Assembly: GCA_028280805.1 (NCBI GenBank)
Contig: JANQLB010000072.1
Location: 1 to 57,010 of the forward strand
DNA: 57,010 nt
Direction: 5' to 3'
Source of the DNA: Tissierellales bacterium
GTDB lineage: Bacteria; Bacillota; Clostridia; Tissierellales; VENL01
Shown here: positions 1 through 7,732 of the stretch, one piece after another
Layout of the letters: every line of letters begins with the position of its first letter
How positions within the stretch are numbered: position 1 is the first letter of the stretch
The notes under the pieces: model-generated
Databases searched by the model: none
The model's input: only the letters and a program-made list of their open reading frames with translations
Told to the model about the DNA's origin: nothing
Translations under genes and position numbers: made by a program

Positions 1-2
1 AC

Positions 3-89
3 AAAGAACAACTTGAAAAAAGTTTAGATATTATTAAAGAATGGCAGAATACTGCTGAACAACTTGATTCAATTATCAGACAAAATTAG
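3..89 (+). CDS. C-terminal end of an unidentified protein (partial, possibly a MerR-type regulator)
   Basis: The open frame enters from the left edge and stops at TAG. It encodes 28 residues that form a charged, leucine-spaced helix, like the dimerisation coiled coil at the C terminus of MerR-family regulators. Nothing else is visible, so the family assignment is only a guess from helix character. The perfect inverted repeat about 115 bp downstream, in front of the next gene, would fit a regulator-operator pair. Confidence 0.4.
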   Translation, partial: KEQLEKSLDIIKEWQNTAEQLDSIIRQN

Positions 90-201
90 TAAAAACTTAT
101 TCGCGAAGTAATTTCCTTAGGGATTCGCAGAAGATCTATCATACAAATTCTTGTGCATTTATTTTATAATTTTAAATGAGAATTGTTTATTTTTTTTAAC
201 A

Positions 202-217
202 TGACATACAGTTGTCA
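202..217. promoter_or_regulatory. Inverted repeat upstream of the first acetyltransferase, possible operator
   Basis: TGACA-6-TGTCA forms a perfect 5-bp inverted repeat in the short intergenic region 45 bp before the GNAT start. A TTGTCA-like -35 overlaps its right half and an AT-rich -10-like stretch (GATAAT) follows. The dyad in a promoter spacer is typical of MerR-type operators. This is position-based inference only. Confidence 0.3.
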
Positions 218-261
218 CGTATTTTTGATACGATAATAAAAAAATAAGGGGAGATATAAAT

Positions 262-1452
262 ATGTTTTCTAAATACGAAGCGGATATTATAGAAAAGGGA
301 ATAGAGTTATCATGGAAAACATGGGGTAAAATGCGTGGCGAATCTCTAACATTAGGAGATATAAACTATCTAAAAGCTACTACAGATAGAGGGTTTGAGA
401 GGATATTTTCAGTTAAAATAAATGAAAAAGATATGGATTTTCGCATTCAGCAAATGATTTCTTATATTAAAGCAGGAATCATGCCTGATTCTATACTGAT
501 TACTCCTAATACACAACCTTCAAACTTAGATGAATTTTTATCACAAAGGGGTTTTTCTATAGACACTTCTGGTTCATGCATGATGATGAGAATTGATGAT
601 TATGTAAGCCAAACAACTTATTCCAATAATATTGAGGTTATAAATGTGAGTAACAAAGAGCAGTTAAGGACATGGCTTGATATTGTAAATGTTGCTCTTT
701 TCGGCTGTGAACTTGTTACTATTGAACAGTTTAATGATATTCTCAACTTAGAGAATACATATTTTTACCTCGGTATATTAGAAGGTAAAGCTGTAACTTC
801 TTGCATGACTATATCAGATGGTGATACATCTGTATTAGAATTAGTAGCGACACTTAAAGAATACCGTGGTAAAGGGATTGCAACTGTAACAATTGATAAT
901 GCATTAATCGACTTACGCAAAAGAAATATTAAAACCATTTCTCTACGTGCTGAAACCAGCGGTATCAATGTATATAGACGTATAGGCTTTAAAGAATGTT
1001 TTATAAGAACTGTTGCTACATGCGATTGGGATAAGATATATAAAGAAGCTTGTCCCTGTCTCATTGAGGATTACAAAGTTGAAAAAGCAAAGATGATTTT
1101 TGATCAAAGTTCAGACATACAAAGCTTTGTTAACGAAATGAACAATAAAAGTGTTATAGGAAAGCGGATTTGGTATGAGCAGGAGGAAAAAGCAATATAT
1201 ATCGAAAAAATGTATGCTTGTGATTGTGGAGGAGGTTGTTCTTCAAATAAAACGATTATTGGGCAAAGGTGTCATTGTGAGTATATAAAGCATTTAAATA
1301 AATCAATTTCTTTATCTTATTGTAAGTGTTCCGCAGCATTTTATGAACCAATGTTTACTCCTTTGCTTGGAGAAAACATCCTTATCGAACCTGTTAAAAC
1401 TGTTTTATCCGGTGCAGATAAATGTATTTTTAAAATAAAGCTTGATGTATAA
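262..1452 (+). CDS. GNAT N-acetyltransferase fused to a C-terminal cysteine-rich (DUF6144-like) domain
   Basis: The 396-residue protein has two parts. Residues about 100-265 carry a GNAT acetyl-CoA fold with the pyrophosphate-binding loop written as EYRGKGIATVTI (R/Q-x-x-G-x-G/A type), followed by NVYRRIGFKE, the usual beta-bulge and C-terminal helix. Residues about 270-396 contain a CDCGGGC motif, then CHCEY and YCKC, resembling the small ligand/metal domain seen in DUF6144 proteins. Start ATG is preceded by AGGGGAGA. The fusion suggests that acetylation is directed by, or sensed through, the cysteine-rich domain. The substrate is unknown. It is the first unit of the single-gene array. Confidence 0.75.
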   Translation: MFSKYEADIIEKGIELSWKTWGKMRGESLTLGDINYLKATTDRGFERIFSVKINEKDMDFRIQQMISYIKAGIMPDSILITPNTQPSNLDEFLSQRGFSIDTSGSCMMMRIDDYVSQTTYSNNIEVINVSNKEQLRTWLDIVNVALFGCELVTIEQFNDILNLENTYFYLGILEGKAVTSCMTISDGDTSVLELVATLKEYRGKGIATVTIDNALIDLRKRNIKTISLRAETSGINVYRRIGFKECFIRTVATCDWDKIYKEACPCLIEDYKVEKAKMIFDQSSDIQSFVNEMNNKSVIGKRIWYEQEEKAIYIEKMYACDCGGGCSSNKTIIGQRCHCEYIKHLNKSISLSYCKCSAAFYEPMFTPLLGENILIEPVKTVLSGADKCIFKIKLDV

Positions 1453-1549
1453 ATTAAGAATAATAAGTTGACAGAAGTAGACGCCTTTTAATATAAAGCA
1501 CAATATTTTAGAAGGTGATTGCAAATATTATCTGATCTGGAGGGACATC

Positions 1550-1660
1550 ATGCTAACGGGCTTCAAATCTCTGAGCATTGTCTTTAGCCTAAAGAAAAAT
1601 ATTATGGACAAAATTAGTCTCATAACATACTTATATAGAAGTACTGGTGGCCAAGGATAG
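1550..1660 (+). CDS. Possible 36-residue small ORF
   Basis: An ATG lies 7 bp after a very good ribosome binding site (CTGGAGGGA) in the 295-bp gap between two genes and opens a 36-codon frame ending in TAG. The product is basic and mildly hydrophobic with no recognisable motif. The strong ribosome binding site is the only support. It may instead be the decayed 5' end of a lost gene. A possible TTGACA / ATATAA promoter pair begins near 1466. Confidence 0.25.
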   Translation: MLTGFKSLSIVFSLKKNIMDKISLITYLYRSTGGQG

Positions 1661-1747
1661 TTTTAAATGTTTTAATTATTCAAAGTTAAAGTTTATTTTT
1701 GTCGATTATATCATGAAAATGCTAAAAATATAGAGGAGGTAGAGACA

Positions 1748-2773
1748 ATGAAGAAAGCATATTATCCAACAAAGTATTGGAAGAAAACAAGTCCGGAATC
1801 AAAAAATGTAAATCAAGAAATTATTGATAGTATAAACAAAATGGTTATAAAAGATTTTTCACACATCAAAAGTTTTATTATAATCAAAGAAGATACAATT
1901 ATTTACGAAAAATATCTGAAAGATTATTCAGAAAACTCCTTACATGAAACTGCATGTATATTTAAAAGTTTTTTATCTGCTGTAATTGGTATAGCACTTC
2001 AAAATTGTCTTATTGAAAGTGTTGATAAGAAAATAATAGATATTTTTAAGGAAGAAATGTCTGAAAATTCAGACGAAAATTTTACGAAAATAAAACTTAA
2101 GCACCTCTTGACAAAGACGTCTGGAATCGAGTGGCCATCTCCTAATTATGAGTTTCCTGAAAACAAGAGATATAATGATATAAGACTTCCTTTTTCTTTA
2201 AAGATTAAAAATGAGCCTGGTGAAGTATTTGAATATAATCCTGATCCTCATATTTTATATTATATAATTGAAAAACTTTCTGGAATAGACTTTGTTTCAT
2301 ATGCAGATAAAAATTTATTTTCATATTTAGGCATTGAAAATTACGTATGGAATACTGATTTCTTTAAAAGAGAGTGCTTACTTATGAAAACTAGAGATAT
2401 AGCTAAACTAGGCTATCTTTACTTGAAAAATGGTTTATGGGGCGAAAAACAAATCATTTGTCCAGAATATATAAAAGAATCAATAACTAAGCAGGTAGAC
2501 GGAGGTGAACCTGAAAATACATCCTATGGTTACTTATGGTGGATAACAGAATATAATAATTATAAATGTTATTATGCATGTGGTTATGGTGGGCAGTATT
2601 TATTTATAGTACCTGAGTTAGAATTAATATTTGTTATTACATCTGAGTTGGATGAACCCCATCCTGAAAACAAGCTTTTGGTAAAGGAGTTTTTACGAAT
2701 GATCAAATCGAGTAATAAAACTATAAAAGGGGACAAGGATACCAAAATGATGTTTAATTTGAAGGCGGAATAA
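1748..2773 (+). CDS. Class C beta-lactamase-fold serine hydrolase family protein with CxxK instead of SxxK
   Basis: At 341 residues it has the usual length of the beta-lactamase/penicillin-binding esterase family. Landmarks are LLTKTSGIEWP, EPGEVFEYNPD (the YxN region, here YNP) and ACGYGGQYLFIVPE (the HxG/KTG region of the esterase-type members). The nucleophile motif reads CIFKSF at residues 70-75: the catalytic Ser is replaced by Cys (codon TGT), while the Lys three residues later is kept. Either it works as a cysteine nucleophile or it has lost hydrolase activity. Start ATG follows GAGGAGGTAGAGAC. No signal peptide is seen, so it should be cytoplasmic. Substrate unknown. Confidence 0.75.
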   Translation: MKKAYYPTKYWKKTSPESKNVNQEIIDSINKMVIKDFSHIKSFIIIKEDTIIYEKYLKDYSENSLHETACIFKSFLSAVIGIALQNCLIESVDKKIIDIFKEEMSENSDENFTKIKLKHLLTKTSGIEWPSPNYEFPENKRYNDIRLPFSLKIKNEPGEVFEYNPDPHILYYIIEKLSGIDFVSYADKNLFSYLGIENYVWNTDFFKRECLLMKTRDIAKLGYLYLKNGLWGEKQIICPEYIKESITKQVDGGEPENTSYGYLWWITEYNNYKCYYACGYGGQYLFIVPELELIFVITSELDEPHPENKLLVKEFLRMIKSSNKTIKGDKDTKMMFNLKAE

Positions 2774-2975
2774 CGAAATAAATTAATAAGTTAAATCCAA
2801 GCTTTGTTTGAACACGAATAACCTTTTGGAATTGCAAACAGCAAGGAGCTTTTTATGTGACATTAATGAGGATATGTAATTTTATTACCAGATTGTTTAA
2901 CAGCAAGAGAAATAATAAATGGTAATAATATCTTTGACTCCAAGTTATTTTATAATTTGAAAGGAGATAATTAAA

Positions 2976-3659
2976 ATGAATGAGAGGCTGTTAATAGAAT
3001 ATTTAGATCAATTAGACGTTAGAAAGAATCTAATCAAAAGAATTATTAATTCCACAAAAAAATTTGAAAAATATTTGACCAAATTGAATAAAACACTTGA
3101 TAATATAACCCCTGAAGTACTAGATAAATTTTTATATGAACATACAACAAAATACATATCAAAATACTACATACAAGATTTAAGGTATTATTATGGTAAG
3201 AAAGAAAATAAAGTTATGCTAAACGCAATTGAAAAATTAAAATATAAGTATACTCCTCCATTTAGTTTATCAAATTTTACTATTGATAAAGAATATTTAA
3301 AGGAGTTAAATAAAATAGGTATAAAAACAAATAATCAACTTCTTAATGTTTGTAAAACTTCAGATCAAAGGTATAAATTATCAAATAAAACCAATATACC
3401 TCTAGATGAAATAAATAGAATTACTAAACTATCTGATTTATCTAGAATATTTGCAGTAAAAGAAACAAGAGCTCAACTTTATTATGAATCTGGAATTGAT
3501 ACTGTAGAAAAAATATCTAAATTAGAGTCTACAGAATTAATAAATATAGTAACGAGGTATATAGAAAAAAAAGGCTTTTTAGGAATACCTACTTTGCCTA
3601 AGGAAGCAGATTTTACTGTTAATTTTGCAAAAAAACTATATAAAATAGTAGAATGGTAA
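2976..3659 (+). CDS. DUF4332-like helix-hairpin-helix protein
   Basis: The 227-residue basic, Lys-rich protein has a helical N-terminal half (about 1-95) and a C-terminal half (about 105-205) with repeated helix-hairpin-helix units: LNKIGIKTNNQLL, LSDLSRIFAVKETRAQLYY and SGIDTVEKISKLES. This is the pattern of DUF4332 proteins, which resemble the non-sequence-specific DNA-binding helix-hairpin-helix domains. A role in DNA binding is possible but not shown. Start ATG follows AAAGGAGATAATTAAA. Its last codons overlap the remnant protease frame that follows. Confidence 0.55.
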   Translation: MNERLLIEYLDQLDVRKNLIKRIINSTKKFEKYLTKLNKTLDNITPEVLDKFLYEHTTKYISKYYIQDLRYYYGKKENKVMLNAIEKLKYKYTPPFSLSNFTIDKEYLKELNKIGIKTNNQLLNVCKTSDQRYKLSNKTNIPLDEINRITKLSDLSRIFAVKETRAQLYYESGIDTVEKISKLESTELINIVTRYIEKKGFLGIPTLPKEADFTVNFAKKLYKIVEW

Positions 3660-3850
3660 ATAAATCTGATATAATTCATGTAAACCAGCTAATAGTTGTC
3701 AATTTATTTTACAATTTATTAATGACTTTTTCAAACATGTCTGATGTTTTTATTACCGGAATGTTTTGGGCATATGGTTTTAGAAAAACAGGAACTTTAA
3801 TTCCATGGATTATAATACACGCCTTCTCTAATATTCCTTATCTTTTCTAA
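3653..3850 (+). pseudogene. C-terminal remnant of a CPBP-family intramembrane protease
   Basis: Only about 50 residues of coding similarity remain: FITGMFWAYGFRKTG followed by LIPWIIIHAFSNIPYLF. These match the last two membrane helices and the conserved His of CPBP (Abi) intramembrane metalloproteases; compare the intact copy at 44974-45798. The EExxxR and FxxxH helices are missing, and no ribosome binding site precedes the frame. I interpret this as a gene tail left by a deletion or cassette truncation. A cassette-type repeat follows directly. Confidence 0.6.
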
Positions 3851-3899
3851 GACACTTTGGATAAGAATATGTCTAATGCAAAGCATACTTAATTTAGTT

Positions 3900-3995
3900 T
3901 TTTGGGTCTAATCCTTCATACCACTAGGTTCCAGTTCAAGAATGTCGTAAACACAAAATTGTTATATATCATTTGAGCCATAAATAGGAGATAAA
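3900..3995. repeat. Cassette-type intergenic repeat (copy A)
   Basis: The right end reads TTCAAGAATGTCGTAAACAC, then AAAATTGTTATATATC. This matches the right ends of the other intergenic repeats (CGAAGGCTTCAAAAACACGAAACGTTATA type) found at 4.8, 6.7, 7.6, 46.0 and 48.5 kb. It separates the broken protease from the flavodoxin-like gene. Confidence 0.45.
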
Positions 3996-4038
3996 ATGAT
4001 ATTGAGAAATAAATAAAATTAAAAAAAGAGGTGAAATA

Positions 4039-4716
4039 ATGCTAATTAGTTGTATTTCTGCATCAAATATTAAACATGCAGGAGAATCTAGCACTTCATT
4101 AAAATTATGTAATTTAGTAAAAGAAATTATTGAAACAGATAAGAAAAATAAAGCAATGGTTAAGATTTTATCATTAGTAGATTATGAGCTAAACCCTTGT
4201 ACTGGATGTGGGAAATGTTTTAAAAAGAATAAATGTGCTGAAGATAATGTTTTTAATGAAATATATGAACAGCTTGTTAAATCGGATGGATTATTTATTG
4301 TTTCAGCTCATTATGCACCTATTCCATCAAAATTAGCAATGTTGTTAGAGAAAATGGAGCAGCTTGCCTTTTTACCGAGGTTCAATAATGAGGAGGATAA
4401 GTCTCCTTTATATCAGCGACCAGCCGGAATTATAGCACATGGTGGAGGTACCGAAGAAATAATTAAAGGGTATAAAGGAGTAGTTATAAACACGATAGCA
4501 AATGCTCTATCATGGCCAATAGAAATGAGTATAAAAGGTGTTAATGAGGAGTGGTCAAAAGGAATTGCAATTCCAATTAAGCAAGTGAGAAAAGATCCAA
4601 AATCAATTTTTCCAATACATGAATATGATTGGTTAGATATAAAAGAACGAATAAAACCTTTAGTTCATAATGTTTTAATAGGACTGCAAAGCAAAAACAG
4701 AGAATATGACGTATAA
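4039..4716 (+). CDS. Flavodoxin-fold NAD(P)H-dependent oxidoreductase with a CxxCxxC cluster
   Basis: The 225-residue protein resembles NADPH-dependent FMN reductases and iron-sulfur flavoproteins. It opens with a strand followed by a Ser/Thr-rich phosphate loop (NIKHAGESSTSLKL). At about residues 52-67 it carries NPCTGCGKCFKKNKC, a cysteine cluster usual in the iron-sulfur flavoprotein branch. SAHYAPIPSKLAMLLEKME then lies in the flavin-contact region. Electron acceptor and substrate are unknown. ATG start after AAAGAGGTG. It stands alone between two cassette-type repeats. Confidence 0.7.
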   Translation: MLISCISASNIKHAGESSTSLKLCNLVKEIIETDKKNKAMVKILSLVDYELNPCTGCGKCFKKNKCAEDNVFNEIYEQLVKSDGLFIVSAHYAPIPSKLAMLLEKMEQLAFLPRFNNEEDKSPLYQRPAGIIAHGGGTEEIIKGYKGVVINTIANALSWPIEMSIKGVNEEWSKGIAIPIKQVRKDPKSIFPIHEYDWLDIKERIKPLVHNVLIGLQSKNREYDV

Positions 4717-4769
4717 CAATACTTTTGACCAAATATGGACTATAAAGTAAAATTTAAAAATTTGCATAC

Positions 4770-4850
4770 TATATCTTTTCACCGGGGGTGAAATTCTCAA
4801 AGACGTATTCTTTTAAATTTCAGCTCGAAGGCTTAACAAACACCAAATCT
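4770..4850. repeat. Cassette-type intergenic repeat (copy B) with internal hairpin
   Basis: Contains the perfect hairpin TTTCACC-3-GGTGAAA (4777-4793) and the shared right end CTCGAAGGCTTAACAAACACC. The CGAAGGCTT..AAACAC core is common to the other copies in the window. Confidence 0.5.
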
Positions 4851-4952
4851 AGGAGACATGCACTTCATTATTATATCTAGATGAACTTATATTAGATAAG
4901 TTTGTTAATTGAGGTACTTATTAAGTAATTTTATGAGAGGAGATGTTTAATA

Positions 4953-5900
4953 CTGAAAATATATAACTCAGTCCCTGATTATGAAAGTATGCTAAAATGG
5001 TTGAATGATATTTATGGTTTAAACTTAAACAATATATATTTATATCGTGATATGATAGGATCAGTTTATTTTCTTTGGGAAAAGGATAAAAGATATGTTT
5101 ATAAATTATATAGAACATTTGATACAAAAGCAGCAATACAGTCAACTCAAATTATTACATACTTAAAAACAAACAATTTTCCAGTTGTTAATATTATTCC
5201 TACTAAGCAAAATAAATTATATTCAAAACTAGAAATGCCAGAAGGAAATCGTGTTGGAATTTTATTTGAATATATTAATGGTAAAGAACCTGAAATCAAA
5301 GAAGATATATTTATAATTGGCAAACTGACAGGTAGAATGCATAGATTGATGGAAAACTATAATGGAGAATTGCGTAAGCTTGGAAAAGAACACTATATTG
5401 ACCGGTTTATAAAAATCATGCGAAAAATGTTTTCTGAAATAAGAAAAATTGATGAAATGGATAAGTATGGTGATGAACTTTGGGAAAACATACACACCTT
5501 ACCTAAAGGATTTTGTCATGGTGATTTACATACAGGAAATCTATTGAAAACAAAAAAAGGAGAAATCATATTTTTAGACTTTGATATTGCTTCTAATTCT
5601 TATCCGGTTTTTGATGTAGCTACAATTTGCAATGATACTGATTTTAACTCTGTCAAGGATAAGGACATTAAAAAAACATTTAAGAATTTGGAGAGATTTT
5701 GTACTGGATATTCTAAGGAAAAAAAATTGAGTTATCTAGAAAAATCAGCAGTTCTTGATTGTATAGCTGTTCATCATTATGAATTACTTGGAACTATTCC
5801 TTTATATCGTGTACCATTAGAAGGTAATCATTGGTTAAATGATAAATTTTTCAATTCACACTATACATGGGCAATGCAGTGGAAAGATTTACAAAAATAA
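4953..5900 (+). CDS. Aminoglycoside/choline-kinase-type small-molecule phosphotransferase (APH family)
   Basis: The APH kinase-like fold is shown by the catalytic loop GFCHGDLHTGNLL (HGDxHxxN) and the metal-binding FLDFDIASNSYPVFDVA (the D of the DFG-like motif), with an N-terminal lobe containing KRYVYKLYR (the ATP-binding Lys region). The first ATG in frame (4989) has no ribosome binding site. The only good one, GAGAGGAGATG, sits 8 bp before an in-frame CTG at 4953 that would start the protein M-KIYNSVPDYE, so I choose this unusual start. Substrates of such chromosomal APH proteins are mostly unknown; do not read it as proven aminoglycoside resistance. The methyltransferase gene follows 41 bp later and may be co-transcribed. 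Confidence 0.75.
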   Translation: MKIYNSVPDYESMLKWLNDIYGLNLNNIYLYRDMIGSVYFLWEKDKRYVYKLYRTFDTKAAIQSTQIITYLKTNNFPVVNIIPTKQNKLYSKLEMPEGNRVGILFEYINGKEPEIKEDIFIIGKLTGRMHRLMENYNGELRKLGKEHYIDRFIKIMRKMFSEIRKIDEMDKYGDELWENIHTLPKGFCHGDLHTGNLLKTKKGEIIFLDFDIASNSYPVFDVATICNDTDFNSVKDKDIKKTFKNLERFCTGYSKEKKLSYLEKSAVLDCIAVHHYELLGTIPLYRVPLEGNHWLNDKFFNSHYTWAMQWKDLQK

Positions 5901-5941
5901 AAATTATCTCAATAAAGAAAATAGATAAAGGAGAAACATTT

Positions 5942-6601
5942 ATGGAAAGAAAACAATGGATTATTGAAAAAAGGAAAAAAGCTGAAGAAAGATACGATAT
6001 GATTTTTTCAAGTAATTATGATAAAAAGTGGGGATATATCGAAGAAAAACATGAAAAATTAGTCAAAGAGTTTATAAAACTGATTCCTCATAAAGGACAT
6101 GTTCTTGATGCTGCATGTGGTACAGGAAAGTATTGGGATATACTAAAGGAATATAATTTAAAAGTTAAAGGAATAGATCAATCATATGAGATGCTAATTA
6201 AAGCAAAAACTAAGTGTAAAGAATATGAAACTGATAAGATTGGATTGCAAGATATAGAAGATGTTAATGTTTTCGATGGAATTATGTGCATAGATGCAAT
6301 GGAAAATGTATTTCCAGAAAATTGGGTTGATGTAATAAAAAATTTTTATAACGCTTTGAAAAATGAAGGAATTCTGTATTTTACTGTTGAGACAATCAGT
6401 AAGAAAGAAAAAGATGAGGGATTTACAATTGGAAAGAAAAAAGGATTACCTATAGTATATGGCGAAGTAGCACATGAAGGTGGATATCATTACTATCCAG
6501 AGATTGAGTATGTGAAAAATATTCTAAAAAATGAATGTTTTAAAATACTAAAAGAAAGTATTTCTGAAGGGTATCATCATTTTTTAGTACAAAAAAACTA
6601 A
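5942..6601 (+). CDS. Class I SAM-dependent methyltransferase
   Basis: The 219-residue Rossmann methyltransferase has motif I VLDAACGTGKYW at about 60, motif II IDQSYEML and motif IV FDGIMCIDAMENV. An earlier in-frame ATG at 5867 overlaps the kinase gene. The start at 5942 is chosen because it follows AAAGGAGAAACATTT. It follows the APH-type kinase at short spacing, so the two may act on the same small molecule. The family could also fit a ubiquinone/menaquinone-type or antibiotic methyltransferase; the substrate is not visible. Confidence 0.75.
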   Translation: MERKQWIIEKRKKAEERYDMIFSSNYDKKWGYIEEKHEKLVKEFIKLIPHKGHVLDAACGTGKYWDILKEYNLKVKGIDQSYEMLIKAKTKCKEYETDKIGLQDIEDVNVFDGIMCIDAMENVFPENWVDVIKNFYNALKNEGILYFTVETISKKEKDEGFTIGKKKGLPIVYGEVAHEGGYHYYPEIEYVKNILKNECFKILKESISEGYHHFLVQKN

Positions 6602-6614
6602 GAATCTCATTTAA

Positions 6615-6760
6615 TACTGTTCTTGCAATTATTAGGGCGAGTTTTTGAAAATTATACACCCACACCTTCTTACTGACCGATTCAGTATTCGCTGACTCAC
6701 AGACATGAGTGAATTTCTTGTAAAGCCCCAAGGCGTTACAAACATGAAAATATTATATCT
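6615..6760. repeat. Cassette-type intergenic repeat (copy C)
   Basis: A complex hairpin region. It holds TACTG-ACCGATT-CAGTA and ACTCA-CAGACA-TGAGT internal dyads and a right end CTTGTAAAGCCCCAAGGCG followed by TTACAAACATG. The middle ATTATACACCCACA and TTCGC..CTCACAGA blocks recur at 15.18-15.22 kb. CATGAGT..CTTGTAAAG recurs at 48.44-48.47 kb. The sharing between distant gaps shows a repeat family, not chance. Confidence 0.6.
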
Positions 6761-6787
6761 CATTAATAAGTAAAAGGAGGTTTGAAA

Positions 6788-7597
6788 ATGAATATTAAGT
6801 ATTTTTTTCAAGAGAAGATTTTAACTTTAACAAGTAAATGGTGGTTTTATGTAATTTTGTTGATTTTGTTTTTTATTCCTTCATATGCTTCAAACGATTA
6901 TTCCCCAGAAGAGACTTCAAAATTGGTACAAGCTGTTTTGTCAAATCCAATACTTTATAGATATGACTCTCTTTTTATTATTTTCAAGATTTTACCTCTG
7001 ACACTGATAGTATTATTTGTTTATAAGCCTAAAATTGGATCAAGAATTTTCAGTTTTTATGTGTCAATGTTAATGTTTATAGTTGGTTTATTTCAGCATA
7101 TGTCCCATACTGAAGATTATGGTTTTACAGTTCTAATAGGAAATCTAGTGTTAGTTTGCATAGTAGGATTAGTGTGGTTATGGGAATTTATTGTTCAGAA
7201 AAACAATTTTGAATTACAAAATATAAAAAGATGGAAGTTGTTCTTAATACCTTTTAGTATTTTAGCTTATTGGTATCCGGTAAGCAGTGATATAAGACCT
7301 AATTTTGTAATACAAGCTCTTTTTACAAACGAAGCTGGGTTAACTTATTGTATGATAACTCCCACCATTCTAACCATTTTAATTTTATATTTTCCAAGAG
7401 TAAATCTGATTGTCCTTAGAATAACAAGCTTTACTGCATTTATATTTGCTATTATGAATATGATTACATGGTTTGGAATAAATTTAGATATGTGGTGGAT
7501 GGGAGTAGTTCACATTCCATTATTAATTACATCAATTACTGGACTGTTTCTTTCAAAAATTAAAAAAAGTAAAAAGATTAAGTTAGCAAATCGCTAA
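6788..7597 (+). CDS. Multi-pass membrane protein of unknown function
   Basis: The 269-residue protein has about seven or eight hydrophobic segments and few charged residues outside the loops. The first helix begins around residue 18 and the last ends near 258, before a Lys-rich cytoplasmic tail. I do not recognise the family. ATG at 6788 is preferred over TTG at 6782 because AGGAGG lies 7 bp before it. The coding end overlaps a GTTAGC-4-CGCTAAC hairpin that starts the next intergenic repeat. Confidence 0.6.
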   Translation: MNIKYFFQEKILTLTSKWWFYVILLILFFIPSYASNDYSPEETSKLVQAVLSNPILYRYDSLFIIFKILPLTLIVLFVYKPKIGSRIFSFYVSMLMFIVGLFQHMSHTEDYGFTVLIGNLVLVCIVGLVWLWEFIVQKNNFELQNIKRWKLFLIPFSILAYWYPVSSDIRPNFVIQALFTNEAGLTYCMITPTILTILILYFPRVNLIVLRITSFTAFIFAIMNMITWFGINLDMWWMGVVHIPLLITSITGLFLSKIKKSKKIKLANR

Positions 7598-7690
7598 CCT
7601 AAGTCTAAAACTACTTGTAAAACTATGTCAGGGAAAGATGTTACCTGTAAAGTTCTAAGGCTTCAAAAACACGAAACGTTATAAACAATA
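7582..7690. repeat. Cassette-type intergenic repeat (copy D), best-preserved right end
   Basis: Begins with the GTTAGC/GCTAAC hairpin spanning the stop codon. Ends with CCTGTAAAGTTCTAAGGCTT followed by CAAAAACACGAAACGTTATA. This is the clearest copy of the shared right end and serves as the reference for the family. Confidence 0.6.
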
Positions 7691-7732
7691 GTATTATCTT
7701 GTGAGAAAATATACTATCAGGAGATTAGTTGA

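Noticed and set aside
765..1064. Open frame on the minus strand inside the first acetyltransferase gene
   Set aside because: It lies opposite a well-supported domain-containing gene, lacks a ribosome binding site and shows no recognisable protein. Other minus-strand frames inside + strand genes were rejected for the same reason.
4953..5900. Proven aminoglycoside resistance gene
   Set aside because: The fold and catalytic loop are clear, but chromosomal APH-like kinases act on many substrates and none of the diagnostic features of known resistance enzymes can be confirmed by eye.
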